Assembly (NCBI GenBank): GCA_947494145.1
Contig: CANLTZ010000001.1
Coordinates: 522,551 to 586,550 of the forward strand
Reading direction: 5' to 3'
DNA from: an uncultured Jannaschia sp.
Lineage (GTDB): Bacteria; Pseudomonadota; Alphaproteobacteria; Rhodobacterales; Rhodobacteraceae
Length of the DNA: 64,000 nucleotides
Shown piece after piece: positions 28,243-38,524 of the stretch. Under the pieces are notes generated by a model, which saw nothing but the letters and a program-made list of their open reading frames with translations, had not been told where the DNA came from and searched no databases. The translations under genes were made by a program, and so were the position numbers. The stretch's first letter is position 1; each line of letters begins with the position of its first letter.

Positions 28243-29024
28243 AATCTGGTTCAGACGCGATTCGAACTGATCCGGGCTTATTGCACCGGACGTGAGGACT
28301 TGCGTCCGATGCGGGGGCAGAACGCGACGTTTGCGCCGAAAAGTCGGGTAAGTTGACGCATCCTGTTCACGAATAGCGGAGCAGGGCTACAGATAAGGCG
28401 AATGTGATCCAGTATTTCTGGACGCTGGCGGGCCAGCACGGGATTGTCGGATTATCGTCGGGCGGCTCCGTCCACGAATCAGCAGGAGGACGATCACCGC
28501 AGTCGCACATGGCTGGGCGGGTCGGGCGGGTGCCCGCGCAGTCTCCGGCAGATGCCGCTACCCGCATTGGTCCGCGTCTGGCTGACCCCATGCTGGCGCG
28601 CGACTACGGCAAAACGAATTGGGCCGAACCGGCCGTGGCCTTCGCAACGGGTTTGCGCAGGTCGATCGGCGGTCCTTGAGGGCTCCAGATGCTTCCCGGT
28701 GGTTGTGCGGTGCGGGGAGTATCTGTTTGAGCGGCGCCCCGGTCCTGTGAAGGGCTGGGGCGCTTGTTCGTCTGGTGGCCGCCCTTTGCAGCATTTGCTG
28801 ATCCGGGTGCAAGGCGGTTCGTCGACTGGCCGCGTTTGGCGATCCGATCGGTCAGCTATCGCGCTTTATGGCTGCCATGACCGCAGACATGCCAAACGTC
28901 GCGCGGACATCAGCCAGATCGCCGGGCTGGCGATGGACCGGCGCCCTTTGGGCTTCGTTCCGGTCCAGTCATGGGCTGGCGACGGCGTGGTATTGCCGAA
29001 GGCCCCCGACCAGGGGCCCGCCAG
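28243..29024. other. 782-bp region without a convincing gene
   Basis: ORFs here (28404..28679, 28444..29076, and minus-strand 28367..28591) are rich in Arg, Ser and Pro and lack domain features, so I do not call them. Short hairpins are present (gctgg-cggg-ccagc near 28425). A terminator-like element, TGGACCGG...CCGGTCCA with inner GCCC-ttt-GGGC, lies at 28934-28967, just ahead of the convergent pntB end. The rest could be decayed sequence. Confidence 0.4.
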
Positions 29025-30521
<1,497 letters not shown>

Positions 30522-30533
30522 TGCGTGTCCCCC

Positions 30534-32108
30534 TTACGACTTCTGGAACATGGCGAGCATGCGCCGTGTCACGAGGAAGCCGCCGAATATGTTGATCCCG
30601 GCCATGAAGACCGACAGCGCGGCCAGCAGGATGACGAGGAAGGACCCCGACCCGATCTGCAAAAGCGCGCCCAGGATGATGATCGACGAAATCGCGTTGG
30701 TCACCGCCATGAGCGGCGTGTGCAGTGAATGGGCCACGCCCCAGATTACTTGGAAGCCCACGAAACAGGCCAGCGTGAAGACGATGAAATGCTGCATGAA
30801 GCTGGCGGGTGTATAAAGCCCGGCCAAAAGCAAAAGCACGCCGCTGATTGTCAGAAGGCCCACTTGGAACTTGGTTTCCTTCCGGAAGGCCGCGACTTCC
30901 TGGGCGCGGATTTCCTCGGGCGTCAGTTCCTTGGGCTTTTCCTTGGTCTGAACCGCGATGGCCTGCACCTTGGGCGGTGGGGGTGGCCAGGTGATTTCGC
31001 CTTCATGGACAATGGTGGCGCCACGGATGACGTCATCTTCCATGTTATGCGCGATGACACCGTCTTTTTCGGGCGTCAGATCGGCCAGCATGTGGCGGAT
31101 ATTGTTGCCATAAAGGGTCGAGGACTGCGCGGCCATGCGGCTGGGGAAGTCGGTATAACCGATGATCGTCACACCGTTTTCGGTGACGACCTTTTCGTCC
31201 TTCTGGGTCAGTTCGCAATTGCCGCCCCGTTCGGCGGCCAGATCCACGATGACGGAGCCGGGCTTCATCGCCTTGACCATGTCTTCGGTCCAAAGCACGG
31301 GCGCCGGGCGGTTCGGGATCAGCGCGGTGCAGATCACGATATCCATATCGGGGGCCAGTTCGCGGAACTTGGCAAGCTGCTTGGCCTGGAATTCCGGGCT
31401 GGAGGGCGGCGCATAGCCGCCGGTGGCGGCACCGTCGGGCAGCTCGGAATCCTCGAACTCCAAGAAGACGAATTCGGCGCCCATCGATTCGATCTGTTCG
31501 GCCACTTCGGGGCGCACGTCGAAGGCGTAGGTGATCGCGCCCAGCGATGTCGAGGTGCCGATGGCCGCAAGGCCCGCGACGCCCGCGCCCACGACCAGCA
31601 CCTTGGCGGGCGGAACTTTGCCGGCGGCGGTGACCTGACCAGTGAAGAAACGGCCGAAATTGTTGCCCGCCTCGATCACGGCGCGGTAGCCCGCGATATT
31701 GGCCATGGAGCTGAGCGCATCCATCTTCTGGGCGCGTGAAATCCGCGGGACCATGTCCATCGCGATGACTGACGCGCCTTTGGCCTTGGCGGCTTCCATC
31801 AGGGCTTCGTTGGCACTGGGATAGAAGAAGGAAATCAGCGTCTTGTCTGCTGAAAGCCGCTTGATTTCGTCATCCGTTGGCGGCTGCACCTTGACGATGA
31901 TATCGGCCGCCTTGAAGAGCGCCGCGCCGGTCTTGAAGACCTCGACCCCGGCATCCTTGTAGGCGGCGTCGGTGAAACCTGCCTTTTCGCCCGCGCCCGA
32001 CTCGATCAAGACCTCATGGCCGAGCTTTTGCAGATGACCTGCACTTTCGGGGGTGATCGCGACCCGGGCTTCGCCCGCGTGAACCTCTTTCGGTGCGCCG
32101 ATCTTCAT
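30534..32108 (-). CDS. pntA: NAD(P) transhydrogenase subunit alpha
   Basis: A 524-residue alpha subunit with the NAD(H)-binding domain I (starting [21 protein letters not shown]; Rossmann [21 protein letters not shown]) and, on the same chain, a C-terminal membrane portion of four helices. This is the fused E. coli-like form rather than the split PntAA/PntAB seen in some alphaproteobacteria. It is first in the pntAB operon. Confidence 0.96.
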   Translation of the reverse strand: MKIGAPKEVHAGEARVAITPESAGHLQKLGHEVLIESGAGEKAGFTDAAYKDAGVEVFKTGAALFKAADIIVKVQPPTDDEIKRLSADKTLISFFYPSANEALMEAAKAKGASVIAMDMVPRISRAQKMDALSSMANIAGYRAVIEAGNNFGRFFTGQVTAAGKVPPAKVLVVGAGVAGLAAIGTSTSLGAITYAFDVRPEVAEQIESMGAEFVFLEFEDSELPDGAATGGYAPPSSPEFQAKQLAKFRELAPDMDIVICTALIPNRPAPVLWTEDMVKAMKPGSVIVDLAAERGGNCELTQKDEKVVTENGVTIIGYTDFPSRMAAQSSTLYGNNIRHMLADLTPEKDGVIAHNMEDDVIRGATIVHEGEITWPPPPPKVQAIAVQTKEKPKELTPEEIRAQEVAAFRKETKFQVGLLTISGVLLLLAGLYTPASFMQHFIVFTLACFVGFQVIWGVAHSLHTPLMAVTNAISSIIILGALLQIGSGSFLVILLAALSVFMAGINIFGGFLVTRRMLAMFQKS

Positions 32109-32214
32109 TGCATGGTTTCTCCGGGCCGATGGAAGTGAACTTGCGTCTTACTTGCGGTGCAAAGGATGCTCAAGGCAAGGCGGGCCATTGCGACACTTTC
32201 TTGCGCGGGAGGGC

Positions 32215-32970
32215 GTGACCTTGGGGCAGTTGGACGGACGGCATGCGGTAGTGACCGGCGGGGGCACCGGGATCGGCCGCGCCATTGCGGAAGCGCTGCG
32301 CGATGCGGGCGCCGCGGTGACGGTGACCGGGCGGCGGCGCGAAAAGTTGGAAGACGTGGCGGGTTGCCTGCCGGTGGCGATGGACGTGGCAGATGAAGCG
32401 TCGGTCCTGGCGGGCATGGCAGAGGCGCGGGCGGCCCACGGGCCCATCCATATTTGCGTGGCCAATGCGGGCGTGGCCGAGGGCCGCAACCTGGCCGAAA
32501 CGGATGCCGACTTCTGGCGCTGGATGATGGGGATCAACCTGGATGGCTGTCTTTATACCTTCCGCGCCTGCATTCCCGACATGTTGGAGGCCGGTTGGGG
32601 CCGCGCCATTGCGATTTCGTCCATCGCCGGGGTCAAGGGATTGAAGGGGGCTGCGGCCTACACGGCGTCGAAACACGGCATGATCGGGCTGGTGCGGGGG
32701 CTGGCGGCGGATTTCGTCAGCAAGCCCTTGACCATCAACGCCATCTGCCCGGCCTATGTGGAGACAGACATCGTCACCTACAATCTGGAGCGGATCATGG
32801 CGCGAACCGGCAAGTCAGAGGCGGAGGCGATGGCGTTGATGCAGGGCGCGAACCCCCATGGCCGGCTGATCGACCCGGCGGAGGTGGCTCAGATGGCGCT
32901 ATACCTGTGCTCGGACGCGGCGGGCAGTGTCCATGGGCAGGCCTTGCAAATCTCGGGCGGGGAAATCTGA
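32215..32970 (+). CDS. Short-chain dehydrogenase/reductase upstream of kynU
   Basis: A 251-residue classical SDR: TGGGTGIGRAIAEAL cofactor loop, ANAGVAE, catalytic SSIAG and YTASKHG. I start it at the GTG 32215 after gcgggag, giving VTLGQLDGRHAVVTGG; the ORF track's start at 32152 adds an unlikely N-terminus. Its stop overlaps the kynureninase ATG (TGATG), so the two are translationally coupled. Any specific link to tryptophan catabolism is inference from this coupling. Confidence 0.87.
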   Translation: MTLGQLDGRHAVVTGGGTGIGRAIAEALRDAGAAVTVTGRRREKLEDVAGCLPVAMDVADEASVLAGMAEARAAHGPIHICVANAGVAEGRNLAETDADFWRWMMGINLDGCLYTFRACIPDMLEAGWGRAIAISSIAGVKGLKGAAAYTASKHGMIGLVRGLAADFVSKPLTINAICPAYVETDIVTYNLERIMARTGKSEAEAMALMQGANPHGRLIDPAEVAQMALYLCSDAAGSVHGQALQISGGEI

Positions 32971-34151
32971 TGGATTGGGCAGCTTTACGCGATCGGTTCA
33001 TTTTGCCTGAGGGGGTGATTTATCTGGATGGCAACTCGCTCGGGCCCCTGCCGCGCGGCGCCATGGAGCGGGTGCGCCGGACGGTGGAGGACGAATGGGG
33101 CCAGAAGCTGATCCGCGGCTGGAACGAGGCGGGGTGGATGGACTGGCCCGCGCGCCTGGGCGACCGCATCGGGCGGTTGATCGGGGCCGCGCCGGGATCG
33201 GTCGTGGTGGGCGACACGCTGTCGATCAAGGTCTATCAGGCGTTGGCCTCGGCCCTTGAGATGCATCCGGGCAGGCGGGTCATTCTTTCGGATACGGGCA
33301 ACTTTCCCACGGATTTGTACATGGCCGAAGGGCTGATCGCGTCGCTGGGAAAAGGGCACGATTTGCGCATCGTGGCGCCCGACGCGGTGGAGGCGGCCAT
33401 CGACGATGACGTGGCCGTGGTGATGTTGACTCAGGTGGATTACCGCTCGGGCCGAATGCATGACATGGCCGCGCTGACCAAGGCGGCCCATGCGGCTGGG
33501 GCTATCACCATTTGGGACTTGGCCCATTCGGCGGGTGCCCACGAAGTGGATCTGGCCGGGGCGGATTTCGCGGTGGGCTGCACCTATAAGTATCTGAATG
33601 CCGGGCCCGGCGCGCCCGCCTTCATCTATGTACGCCCCGACCTGCAGGAAGAGGTGCGGCCTGCGCTGTCGGGTTGGCTGGGCCATTCCGAGCCCTTTGC
33701 CTTCGATCTTTCCTACCGCCCCGGCCGCGGGATCGAACGGATGCGGGTGGGCACGCCGCCGGTATTGCAATTGGCAGCTTTGGAGGCGGCGTTGGACATC
33801 TGGGACGGGGTGGATGTGGGCGCGCTGCGCGCCCGCTCATTGGCCCTGTCGGGCCGCTTCGCGGACGGTGTGGCAGCGCGCTGCCCGGATTTGGTGCCTG
33901 CCTTGGAGACAGGTGCAGTCCGCGGGTCCCAAGTCAGCCTGCGCCACCCGGAGGGCTATGCCATCGTCCAGGCCCTGATCGCGCGGGGCGTGATCGGAGA
34001 TTTCCGGGCGCCGGATATCCTGCGCTTCGGCTTCACCCCGCTTTTCATCGGCGAGGCGGAGGTGGACGGGGCACTGGCCATTCTGGAAGCCATCATGGCC
34101 ACCCGCGCCTGGGACCGGCCCGAATTCCATGCCAAGAAGGCCGTGACATGA
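32970..34151 (+). CDS. kynU: Kynureninase
   Basis: A 393-residue PLP enzyme that cleaves kynurenine to anthranilate and alanine. The N-terminal YLDGNSLGPLP is the family hallmark. The PLP lysine lies in VGCTYKYLNAGPGAPAF, and IWDLAHSAGAHEVDL supplies the cofactor-binding Asp. The ORF track joins 172 spurious codons upstream; the true ATG overlaps the SDR stop. No tryptophan 2,3-dioxygenase gene is in the window. Confidence 0.94.
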   Translation: MDWAALRDRFILPEGVIYLDGNSLGPLPRGAMERVRRTVEDEWGQKLIRGWNEAGWMDWPARLGDRIGRLIGAAPGSVVVGDTLSIKVYQALASALEMHPGRRVILSDTGNFPTDLYMAEGLIASLGKGHDLRIVAPDAVEAAIDDDVAVVMLTQVDYRSGRMHDMAALTKAAHAAGAITIWDLAHSAGAHEVDLAGADFAVGCTYKYLNAGPGAPAFIYVRPDLQEEVRPALSGWLGHSEPFAFDLSYRPGRGIERMRVGTPPVLQLAALEAALDIWDGVDVGALRARSLALSGRFADGVAARCPDLVPALETGAVRGSQVSLRHPEGYAIVQALIARGVIGDFRAPDILRFGFTPLFIGEAEVDGALAILEAIMATRAWDRPEFHAKKAVT

Positions 34152-34219
34152 AAGCCGCCATGCCGTCGCATGCTGCAAAGCGGGCTGGCGCCGGGGTTCG
34201 GCTGGGCTAACTGAGGTCG

Positions 34220-35497
34220 ATGTTGAAAGATCACCCCCGCCGTTACGAGTTGGCCAATGAGCTGCATGCGCGCCCCTTTCCGGCGCTTACCGCGCCGTGC
34301 CGCGCGGCCTTTCTGGCCATCAAGCGTGAGGAAGATGCCGCCAACCGCGACCGGTCCATCGACCGCGCCCATCTGGAAGCCTTGCTGGACCGTTTCGGGG
34401 CGGATCACCCGCCGCCGGGGGCCACGCATTTCTTTGGCCAGTTGGGCAAGCACAAGCTGAAATGGGAAAGTCATACGGAGTTCGTGACCTACACGCTGTT
34501 TTCCGAAGGCGTGGCGGAGCGACCCTTTGACGGCGCCATGTTCGAGGTCTTCCCCCAGGACTGGCTGGCGGAGGCGCCGGGCATGCGGATCACGTCGGCC
34601 CTGATCCGGGTCGAGGCAGAGACGCCGGGCGACAAAATCGCACCGAAGCTGCAAGACTGGTTTGTGCCCGAAAGCCTGGCGGCAAGCCGGGTGCTGGATG
34701 ACAGCGCAGTTATCGCATCGGATTTCCGCATCGACACCCACGGCCATGTCCGCTTTGCCGTCTTCGCCGCCAATGAAACCGGCGAGCGGCGCGTGGGGCG
34801 CATCGTCCAGCGTCTGACAGAGATCGAGACCTACAAGACCATGGCCATGTTGGCGCTGCCTCGGGCCCGGGCCCTATCGGGCGAATTGGGCGACATGGAC
34901 ACCACCTTGTCGGGTCTGGTGGGCGAGTTGCGGGCAGGCCGGTCCCAAGTCGAGGAGACGTTGGAGGGCCTGCTCACCATCGGGTCGGATCTGGAGACGA
35001 TGCTGGCGCGATCATCATTCCGGTTCGGGGCGATGGAAGCCTATGAGGCGCTGGTGCAGCAGCGCATTTCGGTGCTGCGCGAAGAACGGTTCGGCGGGCG
35101 CCAGACATTCGCGGAATTCATGATGCGCCGGTTCGATCCGGCCATGCGCACCTGCCGGTCGGTCCAGCGCCGGATGGAGGCCCTAGCGGAACGGGCCAAG
35201 CGGGCGGGCGACTTGCTGTCGACGCGGGTCAATGTGGACCGCTCAGAACAGAACGCAAAGCTGCTGCAATCCATGGATGAGCGCGCCGCGGCGCAGTTGC
35301 GGCTGCAAAAGACAGTCGAGGGCCTGTCGGTCGTGGCCATCAGCTACTATGCGCTGGGGCTGGTTGCGGCGTTGTTATACCCCATTGGTGTCCGGCTGGG
35401 CTGGACCAAGGAAATGGTGATGGCCGCGGTGGTCATTCCCGTCGTCGCGGTCGTGTGGTGGGCCGTGCGCCAGATCCGCAAAGGGTTGGAGCGCTGA
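34220..35497 (+). CDS. DUF3422 family membrane protein
   Basis: A 425-residue protein starting MLKDHPRRYELANELHARPF, the typical opening of DUF3422. The middle is predicted alpha-helical/coiled (ETLEGLLTIGSDLETML, RRMEALAERAKRAGDLLSTR). Two C-terminal membrane helices follow (VVAISYYALGLVAALLYPIG; MVMAAVVIPVVAVVWWAV). Function is unknown in the family. It lies 68 bases after kynU, possibly in the same transcript, and is followed by a good terminator. Confidence 0.85.
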   Translation: MLKDHPRRYELANELHARPFPALTAPCRAAFLAIKREEDAANRDRSIDRAHLEALLDRFGADHPPPGATHFFGQLGKHKLKWESHTEFVTYTLFSEGVAERPFDGAMFEVFPQDWLAEAPGMRITSALIRVEAETPGDKIAPKLQDWFVPESLAASRVLDDSAVIASDFRIDTHGHVRFAVFAANETGERRVGRIVQRLTEIETYKTMAMLALPRARALSGELGDMDTTLSGLVGELRAGRSQVEETLEGLLTIGSDLETMLARSSFRFGAMEAYEALVQQRISVLREERFGGRQTFAEFMMRRFDPAMRTCRSVQRRMEALAERAKRAGDLLSTRVNVDRSEQNAKLLQSMDERAAAQLRLQKTVEGLSVVAISYYALGLVAALLYPIGVRLGWTKEMVMAAVVIPVVAVVWWAVRQIRKGLER

Positions 35498-35501
35498 GAG
35501 C

Positions 35502-35535
35502 GCCGGGGCGCTGCCCCGGACCCCGGAGTATTTTT
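35502..35535 (+). terminator. Rho-independent terminator after the DUF3422 gene
   Basis: CCGGGGC-gct-GCCCCGG (35503-35519) forms a tight hairpin, followed by accccggagtaTTTTT with a T-run to 35535. The run gctgccccgga...ggagtattttt matches a terminator-associated sequence I know to recur in many Rhodobacterales genomes. It sits between convergent genes. Confidence 0.78.
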
Positions 35536-35572
35536 GCCAGGATGAAGAGGGGCCGCAGAGCGGGTGGTGGCG

Positions 35573-36439
35573 TCAATCCAGGCGGATAAGGCTGCCCGCG
35601 CCGTGTTCGGTGAAAAGCTCCAACAGGACGGCATTGGGGACGCGGCCATCGAGGATGACGACGGCGCGGACGCCGCCTTCGAGCGCTGAGAGCGCCGTTT
35701 CCGTCTTGGGGATCATGCCGCCCGCGATGGTGCCATCGGTTGTCAGCGCGCGGACTTGGGCGGCGGACAAGGCAGTGACGACCTCACCGCTGCCGTCCTT
35801 GACGCCGGCCACATCGGTGAGCAGCAGAAGCCTGTCGGCGTTGAGCGCGGCGGCGATGGCACCGGCGGCGGTATCGCCGTTGATGTTGTAGGTCTCATCC
35901 TCGGCACCCGTGCCGATGGGGGCGATGACGGGGATCATCTCGTCCCGGAACAGGTTGTGGAGGAGGCGCGGGTCCACATGGTCAGGCGTGCCCACGAAGC
36001 CCAGGTCTGGGTCGGTCTGCGTGCAGGTGATCATATCGGCATCTTTGCCGGTGACCCCCACGGCCCGTCCGCCCGCCGTGTTGATGGCCTGGACGATGCG
36101 TTTATTGACCTCGCCCGCCAGGACCATTTCGACCACGCGCATGGTGTCGGCATCGGTCACCCGTTTGCCGCGCACGAAGTTCGAGGTCACACCCAGGCGC
36201 GATAGCAATTCGTTGATCATCGGGCCGCCGCCATGGACGATGACCGGGTTGATGCCCACGGTGCGCATCAACACCACATCGCGGGCAAAGCTGGCCATGC
36301 CTGCATCCGACCCCATGGCGTGACCGCCCAGTTTGATGACCACGATGGCATCGGCGTAGCGCCGCAGATAGGGCAGCGCTTCGTTTAGGGTGCGGGCGAT
36401 GGCGGCGTTGTCGCGGGTCATGTCGTCTCGGGTCTTCAT
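35573..36439 (-). CDS. argB: Acetylglutamate kinase
   Basis: A 288-residue kinase for the second step of arginine synthesis, phosphorylating N-acetylglutamate. Signatures: [11 protein letters not shown] (phosphate binding), [16 protein letters not shown] (substrate), and [16 protein letters not shown]. Two starts are possible (MKTRDD at 36439 or MTRDN at 36421). Two inverted repeats lie directly upstream, between engB and argB. Its linkage with engB and yidC is usual in Rhodobacterales. Confidence 0.95.
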   Translation of the reverse strand: MKTRDDMTRDNAAIARTLNEALPYLRRYADAIVVIKLGGHAMGSDAGMASFARDVVLMRTVGINPVIVHGGGPMINELLSRLGVTSNFVRGKRVTDADTMRVVEMVLAGEVNKRIVQAINTAGGRAVGVTGKDADMITCTQTDPDLGFVGTPDHVDPRLLHNLFRDEMIPVIAPIGTGAEDETYNINGDTAAGAIAAALNADRLLLLTDVAGVKDGSGEVVTALSAAQVRALTTDGTIAGGMIPKTETALSALEGGVRAVVILDGRVPNAVLLELFTEHGAGSLIRLD

Positions 36440-36460
36440 GGGCCTGTCCGGGGGTGTGGC

Positions 36461-36510
36461 GAAACTCTTATATTAAGAGTTTCGGCAAATCTCTTGCTTT
36501 AAGAGATTTG
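36461..36510 (-). promoter_or_regulatory. Tandem perfect inverted repeats between engB and argB
   Basis: Two adjacent dyads: GAAACTCTTA-tat-TAAGAGTTTC (36461-36483) and CAAATCTCTT-gcttt-AAGAGATTTG (36486-36510). Both are perfect 10-bp arms with a shared CTCTT/AAGAG core. The second overlaps the engB stop codon. They could be a double operator for argB, or RNA hairpins acting as an attenuator or processing site. The AT-rich composition contrasts with the surroundings. Confidence 0.5.
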
Positions 36511-37149
36511 GGCGATGACGGATCGGAGCGTGGGGATGCCCCAGCCCTTTTCGCTACTGGTGACGATCAGTTCGGGAAAGGCTGCGGGGTGTTTGGCCAA
36601 GGCGGTGCGGGTCTGGTCCAAGACTTTGTCGCGCTCGGCGTCCTTCACTTTGTCGGCCTTCGTCAGCACGGTCTGGAACGTCACAGCCGAGGCGTCGAGC
36701 AGGGCCATGATGTCCTCATCCACGGCTTTGACCCCATGGCGCGCGTCGATCAGCACGAAGGCGCGGCGCAGGGATTGGCGGCCCGATAAGTAGGCTTTCA
36801 GCAGAGCCTGCCATTTGGCCACTTCGGCAACGGGGGCTTTGGCGAAGCCATAGCCAGGCAGGTCCACGAGGTAGTGGCTGTCGGCCAGGGTGAAGAAGTT
36901 GATTTCCTGCGTGCGGCCCGGCGTGTTGGATGCACGCGCCAGAGCGCGCCGCCCGGTCAACGCGTTGATCAGCGTCGATTTCCCCACGTTGGAGCGCCCG
37001 GCGAAGCAGACCTCGACCCGGTCGGCGGGGGGCATGCCGGACATGGCGACCACGCCTTTGAGGAAGTCGCCGCCTGTGGCGAACAGCTTGCGGCCCCGTT
37101 CTTCGGCGGCGGGGTCGGGGGCATCGGCTTCGGGGAAGCGCAGGGTCAT
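36499..37149 (-). CDS. engB: Ribosome-biogenesis GTP-binding protein EngB (YihA/YsxC)
   Basis: A 216-residue GTPase: G1 AGRSNVGKSTLINAL, G2 region TPGRTQEINFF, G3 DLPGYG, and G4 TKADK. It acts in assembly of the large ribosomal subunit and cell division. It overlaps the preceding acetyltransferase gene by 4 bases and is part of the yidC-MOSC-acetyltransferase-engB run. Confidence 0.94.
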   Translation of the reverse strand: MTLRFPEADAPDPAAEERGRKLFATGGDFLKGVVAMSGMPPADRVEVCFAGRSNVGKSTLINALTGRRALARASNTPGRTQEINFFTLADSHYLVDLPGYGFAKAPVAEVAKWQALLKAYLSGRQSLRRAFVLIDARHGVKAVDEDIMALLDASAVTFQTVLTKADKVKDAERDKVLDQTRTALAKHPAAFPELIVTSSEKGWGIPTLRSVIAQIS

Positions 37150-37790
37150 GGGGCGGCCTCAAGCGCGGCGATATCGGCGCCGCGGATCGCGTTCAGGTTG
37201 CGGGTGATGCGGGCAGCATCCCAATCCCACCAGGCCAGCGCCAGCAGACGGGCGATGGTGGCGTCATCGAAGCGGCGGCGCACGATGCGCGCGGGGTTTC
37301 CGGCAGCGAGCGCATAGGGCGGGACATCTTGCGTGACGACAGAGGCCGCCGCGATGATGGCGCCTGCGCCGATGGTCACACCCGGCATGATGGTGGCGCC
37401 GTTGCCGACCCAGACATCGGGGCCGATCTGCGTATCGCCCTTGCGCGCCGCCTTCCATGTGGCGGGGTCGAAGCCATCCTCCCAGCCGTGGCCGAAGATA
37501 TTGAACGGAAAGGTGGAAAAGCCATCCATGGCGTGGGTACCGCCATTCATGAAGATGCGCGCACCGTGGGCAATGGCGCAGAAGGGCCCGATGGTCAGGT
37601 GGTCGCCCACAAAGTCGTAATGGTGCAGGACGTTGCGGTCGAAGAAGTCGCGCGTCTGATCCTGATCATCATAGTAGCTATAGGCCCCCACCGTGACATT
37701 GGGGCGACCTTGAGCCAAAGGGCGCAGGAAAACCGTGCCGCCATAGGCGGGCGCCATGGGGGTGAGCGTGTCAGGGTCGGGGCCCGTCAT
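37146..37790 (-). CDS. Xenobiotic acyltransferase (XAT/CatB-like) family protein
   Basis: A 214-residue left-handed beta-helix acyltransferase. Hexapeptide-repeat sequence is plain in GDTQIGPDVWVGNGATIMPG and VTIGAGAIIAAASVVTQDVP, and the likely catalytic His lies in MNGGTHAMDGFSTFPFNIFG, a pattern shared with Vat/CatB enzymes. Family members acetylate streptogramins or chloramphenicol, but many chromosomal relatives have unknown substrates, so no resistance claim is made. Overlaps both neighbours by 4 bases. Confidence 0.85.
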   Translation of the reverse strand: MTGPDPDTLTPMAPAYGGTVFLRPLAQGRPNVTVGAYSYYDDQDQTRDFFDRNVLHHYDFVGDHLTIGPFCAIAHGARIFMNGGTHAMDGFSTFPFNIFGHGWEDGFDPATWKAARKGDTQIGPDVWVGNGATIMPGVTIGAGAIIAAASVVTQDVPPYALAAGNPARIVRRRFDDATIARLLALAWWDWDAARITRNLNAIRGADIAALEAAP

Positions 37791-38524
37791 CGGGTGACGC
37801 CGTCGCCCACAGCGATGTCGCCGCCTTGGACGACCTTCAGGCCGATGGTGAAATCACGATGGTCCCAGGCATCGAGCACGGACAGAAGGTCCGCGTCCCG
37901 GCGGCCGGTTTCTGGGTTGGCAGAGGGGGCCTCGCACCGGTCGATGCGCTTATATGCCTCCAGCACGGCGGAGCCGATACGGATGTGTTTGCCCACCAGG
38001 TCGAATTCTTCCCACGGGTCGAGCCCGTCGACCCAAAGGTTGCAGCGCCAGCGGTGGATCGACAATTCGCGCCCGACGCGGCCCTCGATAATCCGGTGGC
38101 TGGTCAGGTTGCCAAGCGTGATCGAAGGGCCGGACGTGTCCGTCATTCCGCGGCCCTCGGGCGCGCGCACGAGGCGGGCGGGCCGGGCACGGCCTTGGGA
38201 GATCAGGGGGTCGAGCCAGGTGATGAGGGATTGGGCATCTCCCTCGGGCTCGACGGTCAGGGGCGGGCGATCGGGATGGCTCAGGTGGATTTGCGCTCCA
38301 TCCGTCCGCGCCTCCACCGCCATCAGTTGCGGGGATGACCCGGCGCGGACGAACGCGCCGCAGCGTGACCAGGCGCCGTCTTCGGCGTTTGAAGCTTCGT
38401 GCGCCACAGCCCAAACCCTGTCACCCGGTAGGGTCTGGCCCGTCTTGAGCGTGACCTTTTCCAGCGCCTCGCGGCCCACCGCCTTGATCGGGTGGCGCCA
38501 GATCGAGGCGAGGCGGGCCGTCAC
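37787..38524 (-). CDS. MOSC domain-containing protein
   Basis: Set at 245 residues from the GTG at 38524, which overlaps the yidC stop (GTGA). The ORF track's 336-residue version reads antisense through yidC and is rejected. An N-terminal beta-barrel segment (VTARLASIWRHPIKAVGREAL) is followed by the MOSC core with GREL/HRWRCNLWVDGLDPWEE and a Cys in DRCEAPSANPETG. MOSC proteins transfer sulfur or bind molybdenum cofactor; the role of this yidC-linked type is unknown. Confidence 0.87.
   Translation of the reverse strand: MTARLASIWRHPIKAVGREALEKVTLKTGQTLPGDRVWAVAHEASNAEDGAWSRCGAFVRAGSSPQLMAVEARTDGAQIHLSHPDRPPLTVEPEGDAQSLITWLDPLISQGRARPARLVRAPEGRGMTDTSGPSITLGNLTSHRIIEGRVGRELSIHRWRCNLWVDGLDPWEEFDLVGKHIRIGSAVLEAYKRIDRCEAPSANPETGRRDADLLSVLDAWDHRDFTIGLKVVQGGDIAVGDGVTR

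Noticed and set aside
28404-28679. 91-codon ORF in the long gap
   Set aside because: Arg/Ser/Pro-rich with no hydrophobic core pattern and no ribosome site; not enough to call a gene.
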